Positions 20,901-35,900 of a stretch of DNA of 64,000 bases are shown here, in pieces. The notes under the pieces were generated by a model. The model searched no databases and was not told the DNA's origin. It saw only the letters and a program-made list of their open reading frames with translations. This DNA is from Liopterus haemorrhoidalis (lineage: Eukaryota; Arthropoda; Insecta; Coleoptera; Dytiscidae): contig OZ020625.1 of assembly GCA_963971575.1 (NCBI GenBank), positions 24,949,253 through 25,013,252 of the forward strand. Direction: 5' to 3'. A program made the position numbers and the translations under genes. The stretch's first letter is position 1, and each line of letters begins with the position of its first letter.

Positions 20901-23900
20901 AGTGACCGTATGGGCTGCGATGTCGGCGCGAGGAATTATCGGCCCTTACTTTTTTGAAGACGAAAGGGGGCGTGCAGTTACAGTGAATTCAGAGCGTTAT
21001 GTGAGATGTTAGACAACTTCTTGGTACCTGAACTGCAAAACTTTCCTGGCTATAACCAAAGAACATGGTTCCAACAGGACGGAGCAACTTCACACACGTC
21101 CAATATGTCTCTGCCACGTGTTCGTGAACTTTTCTCAGGCAAATTGATCTCCCGGAGAGGTGACATAAATTGGCCTCCACGCAGTCCAGATTTAACCCCT
21201 ATGGACTTTTTCCTATGGGGTTATCTTAAATCTAAAGTTTACGCCAATAAACCGACTTCACTGGCGCATTTGAAAGAAAATATCCGTCACGAAATGGCAG
21301 CCATCCCTGAGTCCACCTGCCGAGACGTCATAAGTAATTTTACTGTTCGATTAAATGAGTGCCGAGAACGCGAGGGTCTACATTTAGACGATATTATTTT
21401 TAAGAAATAAATCCCCAAAAAGTGTATTTTAATAATTAATAAACATTTTTTCTATATACGGTTTACTTTTTTTTTAATCGATCCACTAAATTTAAAATTT
21501 CTTTTGAGACACCTTGTATATTATTCAAAATGGTTGTTGATATTAGTCACTGAGTTTCTGTTATGTTGAATTTTTATTCATCGATACTTACAGTCCACAT
21601 TTTGATACGATTTAAAAGATGCTGGAACTCTGCTCCATTCAATTTTCCTGATCCATCAGCATCCATCATGGTCACCATACTACGACACATCTCCTCAGAG
21701 AATGAATACTTTCTTTTCTCTAAAAAATATATAAAATTACACTTTAGCGCATTGACTCAAACAAGACGCTTTAAAAAAAATAAATAATTTTCTAAGAATG
21801 TGATTTTTTGTCCAACTAACCTTTAGCTCCAGCTTTATCATAGAAATCTTTCAGTTCTTTCCAATCTACTTCTTTATCTTCTCCAGCAACTTCCAAGAAT
21901 ATTTTCTCAATCTCTTCATGAAGTTCTGCATCTCCACTGTGGGGGAAACTTCTTAATTCAGGATTCACTTCAACCAGTTTGATTTCTTCATCATTTTCTC
22001 TGAAAAAATTACGCACCATCAAATTTCAATAACCTGGTCCCTCCTGTTTGTCTATGCAAGATTTCTTTTATTGTAATATGCGTATTTTTAATGATTTTAT
22101 TTATATATTAATTGTGTAATTCATTGTTTTTAATATGTAGTGCATTCATTTAGATCACAGGTCGTCGAACATTATTACCCATTACCCAGAAATATATTTC
22201 CTTTCACCGACGTTATTGGTTTGTAAAAAAAAATCATAGATTATTTACATTAAAGGATTTGTAGAATTCATTAGAATTCACATATTAATTAACATAAAAT
22301 CGTACATATATAATTAGGTAGTGTGTGTTTGTGATCTGGGTAACACTGTGACGTCATTTTTCCTAAGGTTCTCGTGATTGGCTAACTGGGGACTCTTCAG
22401 GTCTCTTGACTGACAGGTATTTTGCAGATTTATTCTCTAAGAATAAATCTGCAATACGAATATAATTACATATAGAAATGTGTAGGATTTCGAAGGCATA
22501 AACAAGAAACTCTAGATACTCCTATACCCTTTGACTGATATCAACAATATTTTGCAGATTTATTCTCTAAAAAACTGCAAATAAAATAACATATAGAAAT
22601 GTCTAGGGTTTCGTCGGCATAAACCAGAAACTCTAGACACTCCTATAGCGATCGATATGAAAAATATTTTGCAGATTTATTTTCTAAGAATCTGCGGATA
22701 AAATATCATCTAGAAATTTGTAGGATTTCGTAGGAGTAAACAAGAAGCTATAGACATTCCTATATCCTTTGACTGATATCAACAACATTTTGCAGATTTA
22801 ATCTCTAAGAATCTACGAATATAATTACGTAAAGAAATGTCTAGGATTTCGTAGGCATAAACAAGACACTCTAAACACTCCTATATCCTACGATCGATAT
22901 GAAAAATATTTTACAGATTTATTCTCTAAGAATCTGCGGATAAAACAACCTATAGAAATGTTTAGAGTTTCGTAGGCATAAACAAGAAACTGTAGACACT
23001 TCTATATCCTTTGACTGATATGAAAAATAATTTGCAGATTATTTATTCAAAAATCTGCGGATAAAACAAGTTATAGAAATATCTAGGATTTCGTGGCCAT
23101 AAACAAGAAACCCTAAGATACTCCTATATCCTTTGATTGATACAAACAGTATTTTGCAGATTTATTCTCTAAATATCTACAAATATAATTACATACAGAA
23201 ATGTCTAGGGTTTCGTAGGCATTCACTTTCTGGACTCTCTTCTACATTTCTTCCCAGAAGATCTGGGTGCAGTAAGTGATGAACATGAGAAACGGTCCAC
23301 CAAGACATTTCCGCCATAGAAAAGCGATATCAGGGTAAATGGAGTCCAAATTTGGAACAAGAAATTCTAGACAATCCTATCTCCTATGATCGATATAAAC
23401 AATATTTTGCAGATTTATTTTCTACGAATCTACGAATATAATTACATACATAAATGTCTAGGTTTTCGTAGGCATAAACAAGAAACTCTAGATACTCCTA
23501 TATGCTTTGGCCGATATGAACCATATTTTGCAGATTTACCTATTCTCTAAGAAACTTCGGATAAAATTACATATATATTTAGCGTTTCGTAGGCATACAC
23601 GAGAAACTTTAGACAAGCCTGTATCCTTTAACCGATATGAACAATATTTTGCAAATTTATTTTCTAAGAATTTACGAATATAATTATACATAGAAATATC
23701 TAGGGTTTCGTAGCCATAAAAAATAAACTTTAGACACTGTTATATCCTTTGACCGATATGAACAATATTTTGCAGATTTATTCTCTGAGAATCTACCAAT
23801 ATAATTACATACAGAAATGTCTAGGGTTTCGTGGGCATAAATAAACATCTCAAATTATTTTTAGTTTTAACAATATAAATGTAATGAACTGAGTAAAAAT

Positions 23901-26900
23901 TAATCGTTATAATCATAAAAAGTTTATGAATAACTATATTAGCAAGTGTCTGTATGTAGTGTCGGTAACATGATGACGTCAATTTTTCCTAAGTTTCTCA
24001 TGATTGGCTAACTGGGGTCACCCTGTCTCTTGATTGGCTGACAGGTGACACCCTCTCCCGTGATTGGCTGTCAGTTAACTGGTGATATCTTGTCCCGTGA
24101 TTAGCTGACCGGCGAAGAAATTAACATACGTTAAAAAATTAAACCAAATACACATACAAATAATTGAAATGTTTATATTATAAATCCGTAATTGTTGACG
24201 GGTAATAACCTAGTATATAAAATAAAGCTATAAAATTATATATTTTTGTTTATCGTATATAGAAACGGATTTTTTATGATTTTTAGGGTTTTGTAGGTAT
24301 GACCAAAAAACCCTTATACCGTCATTTTGTCGTCTGTCTGTCTGTCTGTCTGTTCGGTAAAAATTGTAGCCAAACGGCTAAACCTAGAGAGTTGAAATTT
24401 GGCATGCTTATACAACTCTTTGATCCGTATATAGGAAAAATACTAAAACATCTAATAAACATACCCCCCTAAAAATATAAACAAATATGTGCTCATCGAA
24501 AACAAAAATATTTTTTTAAAATTATGAGTAGGGTATCAAATGAAAGCCCTTAGTACGTGGATTAACGATAAAATTTTTATTTTTGAAAAATAAATTATTT
24601 TGATGCGATTTTTGCCAAAATTGTGCAAAAAAATTTTGTCCCACACCCTGTAGCCCAGATGGTTTAAACTAAAAATCTAAAAAAATTCTAAGTAATGTAT
24701 ATTGGTGTGAACCGAAATAATACAACAGGAATTTTTGATCAGATTATGTTTTCGGAAAATAACGCATTTTTTGTGGTTTTTGGTTCACAAAGTACAAAAG
24801 TTATACCAATGTAAGACACTGACATGCAAGGCGTACGATGGCGTTATTGGTTAAAGCACTGGTGTCGTAAGCTAAAACTCGCTGGTAAACGAAGGGTTTC
24901 GAGTTCGAGTACTGAGTGAATTTTATTTTTTCTGTTTTTTTTTGCATTTTTATTATGTTGAAATTATTTTGTCAAAATTCTAGTTATATTTTGACAAATG
25001 TTGTATTTAAGTTTTAAGAGCGTAAATTTAATAATTATCTTATTATATGATTAACAGACGATAAATTATTTTAAAAATATCGTTCATTTTGCCGTGATTA
25101 CTACAAAGTAAAATTTGTCCTACACACTCAGCATACCGCCTTCACTTATTATATATCTGCGAAACCCTGAAATGTGTGAATATTCACACTTCACATCAAT
25201 TTTTTGTATTTATATCGTTTATGTCTATCAATATCTTATTACCCCCAAGAATATCGTTTTTACCCCATTTGGGGTAATTTACTCCTGTTCCCCGACTCCT
25301 GATTTAGATGGACTGCGTTAGGCGCAAATAGCCTTTGTTGCTGTGCACTAAAAATGTTAACTAACTAACTCTATACTTACATCATGTCAGTTTTGTGCTC
25401 AGCAAATACTCTCAAGAGGAAGTCAGTTTCTTGTCCTGGCTCGTAGGTGGTAGGTATAATGCAGTAGCTTCCGGCAGGTAACCTGTGACGACTTTTTACT
25501 TCCCGATCATATCTATATGTGCCACTTGTAGCAACAGTTGGGCATCTTAATAGATCATTTCTTTCAAGCATCTTCACTTCAATCTTCGGATCTTGAATCT
25601 GAAAGAAATGGCCTACGATAAGCTATTTTACAATGACAAAAATATAACGGCCTAACAAAATATATAGAGGACAAGGTCATTATATGGGCCCTGCATTTAA
25701 TATGGCCCCTCAAAGAAAATCGACTAATATAGCTCAGTGTTTCTCAACAAAAAACGCACCGCGGACCAGTATAATATATAATTTTCTAACGCGGGCCACT
25801 AATAATAATTGTTGGTTCATTTTTTGCAAGAAAACAAATTTATTTAATGTGCTACTAAATACATTTATTTTATTTGTAGAAAATCACAGAAAGTTTACAG
25901 AAAATAAACAAAATATAAATTATTTACAAAAAAAATGTGCATAAAAAATTTAAAAAAATTTTGAGGTGTTAAAATTAATAATAATACTTCTATCGCTATA
26001 TTTCGTTAGAAACCAACAATATCTCATAGCAAAAAAATGATGGGTGATAAAAAAAAATCTAAGGACATTTTCGGCTTTAAGGTCAAATTTTAAGTGGGAT
26101 ACAATACGAGGTCTGTTCAAAAAGTACCGCGAATTTTGAATTTCCGCGGGTTAGGTATAATCGATTTTCGTTTTTTTTGTGGCGTTATGTTGGTACTCAT
26201 GTCTCTCACTTATGCCGACAAGTTCGGCCATTTTGAATGTTCAGTTAATTTTTGACAGTTGCTTTGCTTGCACGTGTTTTGGCTCGTCTTCGATTTTTGC
26301 CTATACCAAAAAATGGATCAAAGAATCTGTATCAAATTTTGTGTGAAAAACAAAATTAAGTGCGCAGACGCATTCCGAATGTTGACTGTGGCATATGGTG
26401 TAGCTACCTTGGACCGAAGTAACGTTTATCGGTGGTACAAAATGTTCTCAGAGGGCCGAGAAGATGTGAACGACGAAGAGCGTGCCGAACGCCCGAGCAC
26501 GTCAACAACAAACGAAAACATTGATGAAGTGAAGAAAATAATATCGGCCAATCGTCGAATCACCGTTAGAGAAGTTGCTGAGGACCTAAACGTATCGATT
26601 GGCTCGTGCCATTCGATTTTTACCAATGATTTGGGCATGAGACGGGTCGCCGCGAAAACACATCGTTGCTTATGCGCGAATTTTTGGCCAAAAACAACAC
26701 ATTAATAATGCCGCAGCCACCGTATTCCCCAGATCTGGCCTCCTGTGACTTTTTCTTGTTCCCGAAACTGAAGAGGCCCATGAAAGGACGACTCTACGCT
26801 ACGAGTGAGGAGATAAAGACGGCATCGGAGGAGGAGTTGAACAAGATCACAAAAAATTATTTTTTCAAGTGCTTCGAGGATTGGAAAAAACGTTGGCACA

Positions 26901-29900
26901 AGTGTATAATATCTGGTGGGGATTACTTTGAAGGGGACAAAATAGATATTCATGAATAAATAAATAATTTTTGGAAAAACACAAAATTCGCGATACTTTT
27001 TGAACAGACCTCGTATGTTTTGTCCATGTCACAAAAAATAAGTTCATTTTTGTTTACGAGTGTTATAAGTGAGGCCAAAATTCAAATCACCAAAAAGGAA
27101 GCGAGATAGACTGTACCTTATATATGGAGTAACCAATAGGAACGGTATCTCGGTTAGCAGCCCTGTTGTGATGTTGCATTAGTCCCACCAGAATGGTACA
27201 TAAATCGGTGTTATCCTCGTCATCTGGATCCGTCAGTGTAATAAGGTATTGAGGATTTTTCCAACAAGAATCTGTTAAAAAAATATATATATGTTAGCAC
27301 CGAGCCTTCCATGAAGCCCTGTTACGTCACCATAAAATGTTATCTAGATGCATTCCTAATGAAGACGACTCATTAACGATAATGATGACGGCTCATTACA
27401 CTAATTGGTTTTTATAAAACACACATAGAATTTGATAGAGAGATCAGATGTTTTCTTACGTTGTAAGAGTGAATACTTAGAATAAAATAGTCTGTGAACA
27501 ACTTGAGTTTTATTTAAACAATAAATCCCTTATTTGTTTACATATATTTATTCACGACCATCAAACAATAAATGCATTTGTGTGCAACTGTAAATACATA
27601 ATGCTGATAATATTGCAGGCAGTTTAAAACGTGACGCGCATGCGTGGTCATGAAGTTGAACATTTTAACTAATGTTTGGCGCTCAGAAACGACTGCTATT
27701 TGCGCCACACATTTGAAATACTAGGAAATATTAAAATGTGTCATTACAGTGAATTAGAGAAAAATATCTGTATATTAGAAACTTGGTGTCAAAACAATGG
27801 TCTGTGCTTTAATGCAAATAAGTGCAAAATGATATCATTTTCAAGAAAAAAAATAAGTGCTCACATTTCAATACAAAGTAAACAAACAGTCCATAGAAAA
27901 AGTAGATACTTTTAGGCAGCAGTCTGACTGATCGAGCGCCGTCGTGTAACGTAGCGCCGAGTCGTGTACTGTCATTTAAAAATTTAAAAGCTGGTCTGAC
28001 TGATCAAGTACTGTCGAGTATTATCGATCATTCAGTGTCAAGTAAATTTGTTTCTCACTTGTCAAATAGTGCATATTCCAACCTAAAATAATACTATCAA
28101 ACAGTTAATTTTGTTTTTGACGTAATATTTGGGCAATAAGTTGTTTTTTATACAATATTAGTATGTCAGATAGCGACGAGGCTGAAATACTCTATTTAAT
28201 ATGGAAAAATAAAATTTAAAAAAAAATAATATATATTTCTCAGATGGTACTTTATCTACCAATTGGTATACTAAACTTACCAGCTCAGGCCGTACAATAA
28301 ATTTCTTATCCGAACATCCTTACAAACAAAAAATAGCGATTATAAAATCTTATAAACACAGAATTTAATTCAATTTAAGTGATCCTAAATTTCATGGAGA
28401 AAATTTTAAAATAGCAACTGTCCAATTAATGAAGAATAATTTCCCTAGAACCCTCATTAATACCATTTTTTATAATAATTCCAATAATAATACACATAAC
28501 AATATAACACCTAATATTAATACTAAAAACATATATCTTAAATTTCCCTACATAGACAACATTTCATTCAATATTGCTAAAATTTAAACCCCTTAACATA
28601 CAGTAAGCAATAGTCAATTGCGCATGTGCTATTGCCTCGAGCGTCGTGTGAAATTCAAACCGGTTTGAAATACAAACAACTTGATGCTACTTGACGGCAA
28701 ACGATGGTTCAGTGCGACTCATGCCCTTAGTTAACGTGTGTTTGAAATTTGCTCGACAGCAAATGATCGACAGCACTCGATCAGTCAGACCGCGACCTTA
28801 AAGATTTAGGAGTCCTGTTCGACTCTATATTAACATTTCAACCTCATATTCATCATATTGTTTCCCAAGCATCCAAGAACCTTGGTTTTATACTACGAAC
28901 GGGCTATTATGAGTTCAAAAACTGTAAAACCTATCTTCAGCTATTCAATGTCTTTGTCAGATCGAAACTGGAATATGCATCTATAATATGGTCCCCATAC
29001 CAAGCGAAAAACATAAATATAATAGAGAGAATTCACACAAGAATGCTCAGAATGGTTGAATATAGGTTAACCAAGGCACATATATCCCAAATATGTGTCA
29101 AGTGTAGATTTGCGGAATAACTAAGAGGTATAAGATTATGAACATGGACCCTTACCTTTAAAATTCTGGCACCCTCCTGCTGTTATCCCCCTTACCCAGC
29201 ATCCATAAAACATGGAGGTTTCCCAGTGTTTCTTTTCATTGTCTTGCAACATTTGTTCACTTAAACTATCTGGAGTCAAGTTGCAAATCTCCAGATCAGT
29301 GAAATTTCTTTTGAAATCCTGAATACTTATCCAGAATTCTCCATCTGCGGTCGTTCGGAAGTTGAAGGATTCTTTTTCTTGAGGAGTTACGGAATCCCAT
29401 TCTTTAGACCTAAAATTTTAAAATAAACTGTATACACACTTTAGTAAAGGCCAGTAAAAGAAGAGTAAAATATTAGCAATGCTTTAATTGTTCCCAAAAA
29501 GACACTATATAATTAAAAATAATAATAATAAACTAAGGGCCGTATTCATAAAACAGTCCATAATCATACATTTTGTAATGAACATAATATATTTAATGAT
29601 TATAATATTTCTATTGCTATTCATAAAAATAATGAACAAATTTTAATGAAACATTTCATTATGTCCATAATGCGAATGAGTAATTATGTATAAACAAACT
29701 AAGAGGGAATTTTGTTTTCAATAGTTTGCACCTTTGAAGCTGTTTGTCATGTTGGTATTAAAAAATGTCAGTTTTTTAAAAAGTCGATCCATTTGACATA
29801 TGTCATAATGAAAAATTATATCTTAATTATAATGATCATAACCTTATCAACCTAAAGTCGGTTTTACACCGTAAGGAATATTTTTAATTGACATTTAAAG

Positions 29901-32900
29901 TCAGTAACACACCATAAAAGTAACCAAAATAACCAGATCTATGAATAGTGTGTTTTTACAAAAGTGAACAGCTTATAAAGATCATAATACAAAATTACTA
30001 GGGATGTTTTTCATTTTTTTACTATTTTATGTCAAGAAAAAATATTGCAAAAACCACCCGGGTGCCACTGGTATGTAATGACCTTGGCTCGAGTTTTAGT
30101 TTTCTGGTATATTGGTAGATGGTGACATAGTGCAAAATAAATTACGAATACACCCGACTTCAAACGATCAGAAACTTCGTGTTCTAGCTGTCGATCAGCC
30201 GCCATTAGCTGTCAAACACATGATAGTTGGTGTTGAAGTAATACGCATTTAAGCTTGTTAATTTTCAAATACGTGGTTCAAATAATAGAGTTTTATTTCT
30301 AATTTTGGTCATCTTATACTGTATTTGATACATACATTGTACATCTCGGGAAGACGGACAAAAATTGATTTTTTGCGGATATTGTCTTATAATGATCTGA
30401 AATGTGTAGAAACCAAATATGAGGCCGAAAAAATAAAAAAACAGGTATAGCCTCCAATTTTATTAATACAGTATTTGTAATTATAATGTTGTGTTTAAAA
30501 TAATATTTAATGTTGTGTATAATTTTGTGTTTCAAAAATAAATAGCTTACACCTTTTATTTAGATTTATTTATTTAAATTCCTTATTTATATGTTATATT
30601 AATGTATATCGATTATTAAATATATATGTATTTCTTTTTTAATTGTAAAACTTTTGATAATATAAATAATAAAATATATTTAATACAATAATAATGGTAA
30701 CTATGAACGTAAATCAGATAGTAAAATTTAAATTTGGCGGTTGTTGTTGTTTAGTTCATTGGTATATTCCTAGAGGGAACGTACTAATTTTTTATGCTGC
30801 CAGTGTCCGTTCTTAATATATTGTGTTCTGTGGCAAAAACAAAATTTAAAAATATTGCTGTCAGTGTCACTTGTCATTTGAATTTACAAAATGGAAAAAA
30901 GGCAAAAACGTAAGAACTTCACGACTAATGAGTGCAGTTTATTACTTCATATATTAGAAGAATACATATGTACAATAGAGAGTAAAAAAACTGATCAGAT
31001 CAATGTGAAACCTGATGCAAAATATCTTAGGGTTACTAGTAACTGATTAATTGGGGTTATAGGCATGTTTCTCATCGTGACCTTTTCTAAATCTTCCCTA
31101 ATAATTTGTAATATATTTGCAACAGTCATTTTATTTAAACGGAATCTTAATTTAAATTCAATATCATCGAACATTGCAAAAGGATTTGTTCTCTCTCGAA
31201 ATAAACGAGATTTGGTAAAATATTAATAACTTGTTCTATAAATTTTATATCAGAAAAAGACGACGATCCATAATAATACTGAATTTCAAAAGAATCCTTA
31301 ATTACTCGGTCTACAAGTATGAAATGCGGATTTTTTTCAAACTTGCCGCGCAAACAGAGTGTATAGTTCAAAGTTTCAACACATATGGCGTTTTGTTAAG
31401 TTATCAGTAAGTGTCAAATGCGTATAGGTTATAATTTAGAAAGTGATCATATAGTTTTGTTTTACCGTGTTAAAAATGTCAAATTTTGTGCCAAATAAAG
31501 AGCATTCGCGGACAGTACTACTGTTTTGTTTTCATTTGAAAAAAACTGCTGCTGAATCATACCGACTGCTTCGAGAAGCTTATGGTGAATATGCTCCATC
31601 GCAAGATACGTGTGAACGATGGTTTCGGCGTTTCAAAAGTGGTGACTTTGATCTTACAGACAAAGAACATGGAAAACCTCCAAAAAAATATGAAGATAGA
31701 AAATTGGAAACATTGCTACAAGAAGACGATAGTCAGTCACAAAAACAACTAGCAGAGCAGTTAGGCGTTAGTCAACAAGCTGTTTCCAATCGCCTACGAG
31801 AGATGGGTAAGATCCAGAAAGTCGGCAGATGGGTTCCACATGCATTGAATGAGAGGCAGATGGAAAAACGCAAAAAAACTTGTGAAATTTTGCTTGCACG
31901 ATACAAAAGAAAGTCTTTTTTGCATCGTATTATTACTGGCGATGAAAAATGGATTTATTTTGAAAATCCCAAACGCAAAAATTCATGAGTGAACCCAGGC
32001 TCACCATCCACATCAACTGCAAGACCGAATCGCTTTGGCAAAAAGACAATGCTCTGTACTTGGTGGGACCAAAAGGGTGTGGTCTATTATGAATTGTTAA
32101 AACCTGGTGAAACAGTTAATACCCAACGCTACGAACAACAACTGATCGAATTGAACCATTTGCTGCTCATAAAACGACCAGAATACGAAAGAAGACAGTA
32201 CAAGGTAATCTTTCTTCACGATAACGCTCCATCACATAAGGCAAAAGCAGTTTGCAACATATTGAAGGCACTCAAGTGCTACCCCATGCCGCTTACTCAC
32301 CAGACTTGGCCTCTTCAGATTACCACTTGTTCGCATCGATGGGTCACGCACTGGCCGAGCAGACTTTTGTTAATATGAAAATGTGAAAGAATGGCTAGAT
32401 GAATGGTTTGCGGGGAAAGGGGAAGAGTTCTACTGGCGAGGTATTTACAAATTGCCTGAAAGATGGGAAAAATGTATAACTTCTAATGGAGCATACTTTG
32501 AATAAATAAACTTTTACTGTTCTTTTGAGTTTAATGTGTTTTATTTAAAAAAAAATCTGCATTTCATACTTGTAGACCTGGTACACTTTTCGTTGGTTCA
32601 GACTTACTTCTTACTATGTTTGGTGTGAATAATATTTGACAGTGACATTACAATTTTATCTGTGAATCAATAAAATAATGAGCGTAATGTTATAATGGAC
32701 TTCAATATCAACATTACATATAATGAAACATTTAATGATCATAACACATTATTGGCATTCATGAATATAAAAAAAATATATATATTTAATGATCATTATG
32801 CACTATTATCATCATTAAATTCAATTATGAACGTTTATGAATACGGCCCTAAATATTACTTATCACTCCAAGCTCCTGTCCATTCAGCATCGTTTCCCCA

Positions 32901-35900
32901 GGGGTTCCGGACTCGAACAAGTTGCGCCCCGGTCGATGTAGTCTTAACATCGGTGATGCTGTAAGCATGTCCTTTCACCAGACCATTAGCCATTTGGGTT
33001 TCAAGTTTTTCACCTTCGGAAACCTAAAATACATTTTCCTCAAGATTGTACATACCTTTATCTAAGAGCAGTAATCTGCATTTACGGTAAAATATGATTT
33101 TTGTAGTTATATATACTCACTTAGGCTAAGCACATAGTGAAACAGAGAGCAAAGCAGCGATGAAAGCGGAGAGTAAAACAGCGAAAGAATGTCGCGCTTA
33201 TTAAAGAGTGTCTACACATAGTGGCGCGTTTAAAATCGAGCAGAAAGTTCACAAAATTATAATGGATTTTTTACTAACAGAAAACTCTTCCCTGAAAATT
33301 TGGTATTTACTAAAAAGTAAAAATAAACACACTAGAAGGTGCAATGTTCACAGAATAAATAAAAGTAGACATATACATGGTGAATTTCATCATTTCTATA
33401 TGCAACTCCGCGAACATCCAGAAAAGTTTAATTCTTATTTTCGCATGAGTATTTCAATGTTTGATTATATTTTGGAAAAAATTCAACATAAATTGGTAAA
33501 AAATTGACAAATTTCAATCGGAACCTACTATAAATACCTCTTATAAATGAGAACTACTTGTAAATGCCTCAATATCAATTTTAAACAACTGTTTAAGCAA
33601 CGATGATAGAAGCGAAATCAAAATCGTTTGAATGCGTCACTCGACTATAACAACGATATAACCTCACTGCAGTACGCTCCACTATGCGCGTGTTAACAGG
33701 AATCCATTTATTTAATTTCGCCGCTTTGCTCTCCGCTTTCATCGCTACTTTGCTCTCTGCTTCACTATGTGTTTAGCCTTAGCGAGAATATAGCTCTTAG
33801 CTCTCCAGTCAGTATATACCTTGGCTTAATTAAATAATGTTGTGTCAATTAACATAATACCCGCGGGCCGTGTTCGGTCCGATACTAATTTTTAAACGAC
33901 ACGCATTGAGCGGCTTTTTAGGATTTCCTATGTATAATCAAGAAACGTTTTTGTTTTGTTAATATACGCAGAATCATGCAAATTTTAATAATTGATTCCT
34001 GCTTATATTAATTTTTATTCGATATCAGTTTGCCAACGTAGTTGGCAACGGTCTGCTACTTAGTAAATAGTTTATGTACAGGTAACAATTAGTTACAATT
34101 TGTCAACACTCTTTGTATCTCATTCTTCTGATGACGGTAGGTTGACCATTTTCTTAAGAAGGCAATGCGGGACGGAGCAAAAAAAAAGGTCCTCATCTCC
34201 TCAAATACAAGTTACAAAATGCGGGACAATGCGGGACTTTTGCAGGACGCATCTTAATGCGGGACAAAATGTTAGAATGCGGGACGAATGGTCACCCTAG
34301 TTGATGGCCTAATAAGCCGAAATATATATATTAAGATATTTAATAAATTAATTTTGTGGAACTTTAACCAAGTGTGTTTCGTGTTTTCTGTATTAGAAAT
34401 AAATACTTACAGCTATAGAACATCCCATGAGTGAGTATCGTTTGTAGGCTTTCTCCATTAAGGTGTATAAGTCCTTTTCCTCATGGAGGTTTATTTCTTC
34501 ACTTATTCCTCCAGTGAAATCTTCCATGGCATCCTTAGTTCTTCCACCATCCAGAGCTGCGTACGTGCTATGCAACCTAAAATAAACGGTCTATGATGCA
34601 GGTACATAATCTTTTTTAGGAGTGTATTAGCCATGTATGTATATAAAATCATACAAGGTGTCTCAAAAGAAATTTTATATTTAGTGGATCGATTAAAAAA
34701 AAAGTAAGCCGTATATAGAAAAAATGTTTATTAATTATTAAAATACACTTTTTGGGGGTTTATTTCTTAAAAATAATATCGTCTAAATGTAGACCTTCGC
34801 GTTCTCGGCACTCATTTAATCGAACAGTAAAATTACTTATGACGTCTCGGCAGGTGGACTCAGGGATGGCTGCCATTTCGTGACGTATATTTTCTTTCAA
34901 AGCGCCAGTGAAGTCGGTTTATTGGCGTAAACTTTAGATTTCAGATAACCCCATAGGAAAAAGTCCATAGGGGTTAAATCTGGACTGCGTGGAGGCCAAT
35001 TTATGTCACCTCTCCGGGAGATCAATTTGCCTGAGAAAATTTTACGAACACGTGGCAGAGACATATTGGACGTGTGTGAAGTTGCTCCGTCCTGTTGGAA
35101 CCATGTTCTTTGTTTATAGCCAGGAAAGTTTTGCAGTTCAGGTACCAAGAAGTTGTCTAACATCTCCACATAACGCTCTGAATTCACTGTAACTGCACGC
35201 CCCCTTTCGTCTTCAAAAAAGTAAGGGCCGATAATTCCTCGCGCCGACATCGCAGCCCATACGGTCACTTTAGGCGAATGTAGGGGTTTCTGATGTTTGC
35301 GTTTCGGATTCGTTGCACTCCAGTAGCGGCAGTTCTGCTTATTTACGTGGCCATTAAGATGAAAATGAGTTTCATCCGAAAACAAAATGTTGGTAAACGT
35401 TGAAAATCGTTCAATCACCTGATTTACGAAATTAAGCCTCTGACTGGCATCTTGGGGCTTTAATTCTTGCACCAATTGAATTTTGTAGGGGTGCAGCTTT
35501 AGGTCTTTGTGCATAATGCGATGTAATGATGATCTATGCACATTTAAAGCACTTGCGCGCTTCCGAATTGAAAGGTTCGGGTCGTCACGAACAGACAGAT
35601 TAACATTCTCCACGTTTTCTACCGTGCTTGATGACCTAGGTCGCCCGGATTTTGATTTATCCAGCGTTGTACCAGTCTCTTCAAACTTTTTAACCCAATG
35701 TCGAATGAGAGGAATGCTTGGCGCATCATTTAAGTGGCGAAAACCTCGAATACTGCAGAATTTTCTACGCGCTACAGTCGCCGAATCACCGTTTTTGTAA
35801 AACTCTCGCACGCATACGCGCGGTCTGCTCCCGAGAAACGCTCCATAGCGACTGAATTCCCAAGAGCCAGGCTACCGATTGACATAACCCCCGCGCCCCT

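Larger units (their letters stand above)
27620..29115 (+). pseudogene. LINE RT fragment split by a Harbinger element
   Basis: 27676-27914 encodes an RT C-terminal segment ([20 protein letters not shown]) and 28801-29115 continues [24 protein letters not shown]. Removing 27915-28800 rejoins the sequence exactly at a TTA site. Probably Jockey/R1-like. Confidence 0.75.
29537..32849. mobile_element. PIF/Harbinger element (GGGCCGTATTCATAAA) with nested elements
   Basis: TIR GGGCCGTATTCATAAA / TTTATGAATACGGCCC, TAA at 29534-29536 and 32850-32852. It holds remnants of both Harbinger ORFs: a Myb/SANT-like start at 30892-31045 (+) ([20 protein letters not shown]) and a HARBI1-like piece at about 31025-31300 (-) ([18 protein letters not shown]). 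Nested are a MITE (29693-29980) and a mariner (31305-32581). Its end is 10 bp from calpain exon 6. Confidence 0.8.

Noticed and set aside
22333..24112. CRISPR-like array
   Set aside because: Units are 121 bp tandem repeats without alternating unique spacers, in a eukaryotic intron.
25115..25321. 68-codon ORF overlapping the end of HINE-1 copy D
   Set aside because: Overlaps the HINE 3' end and intron sequence; antisense to nothing recognisable, no motif.
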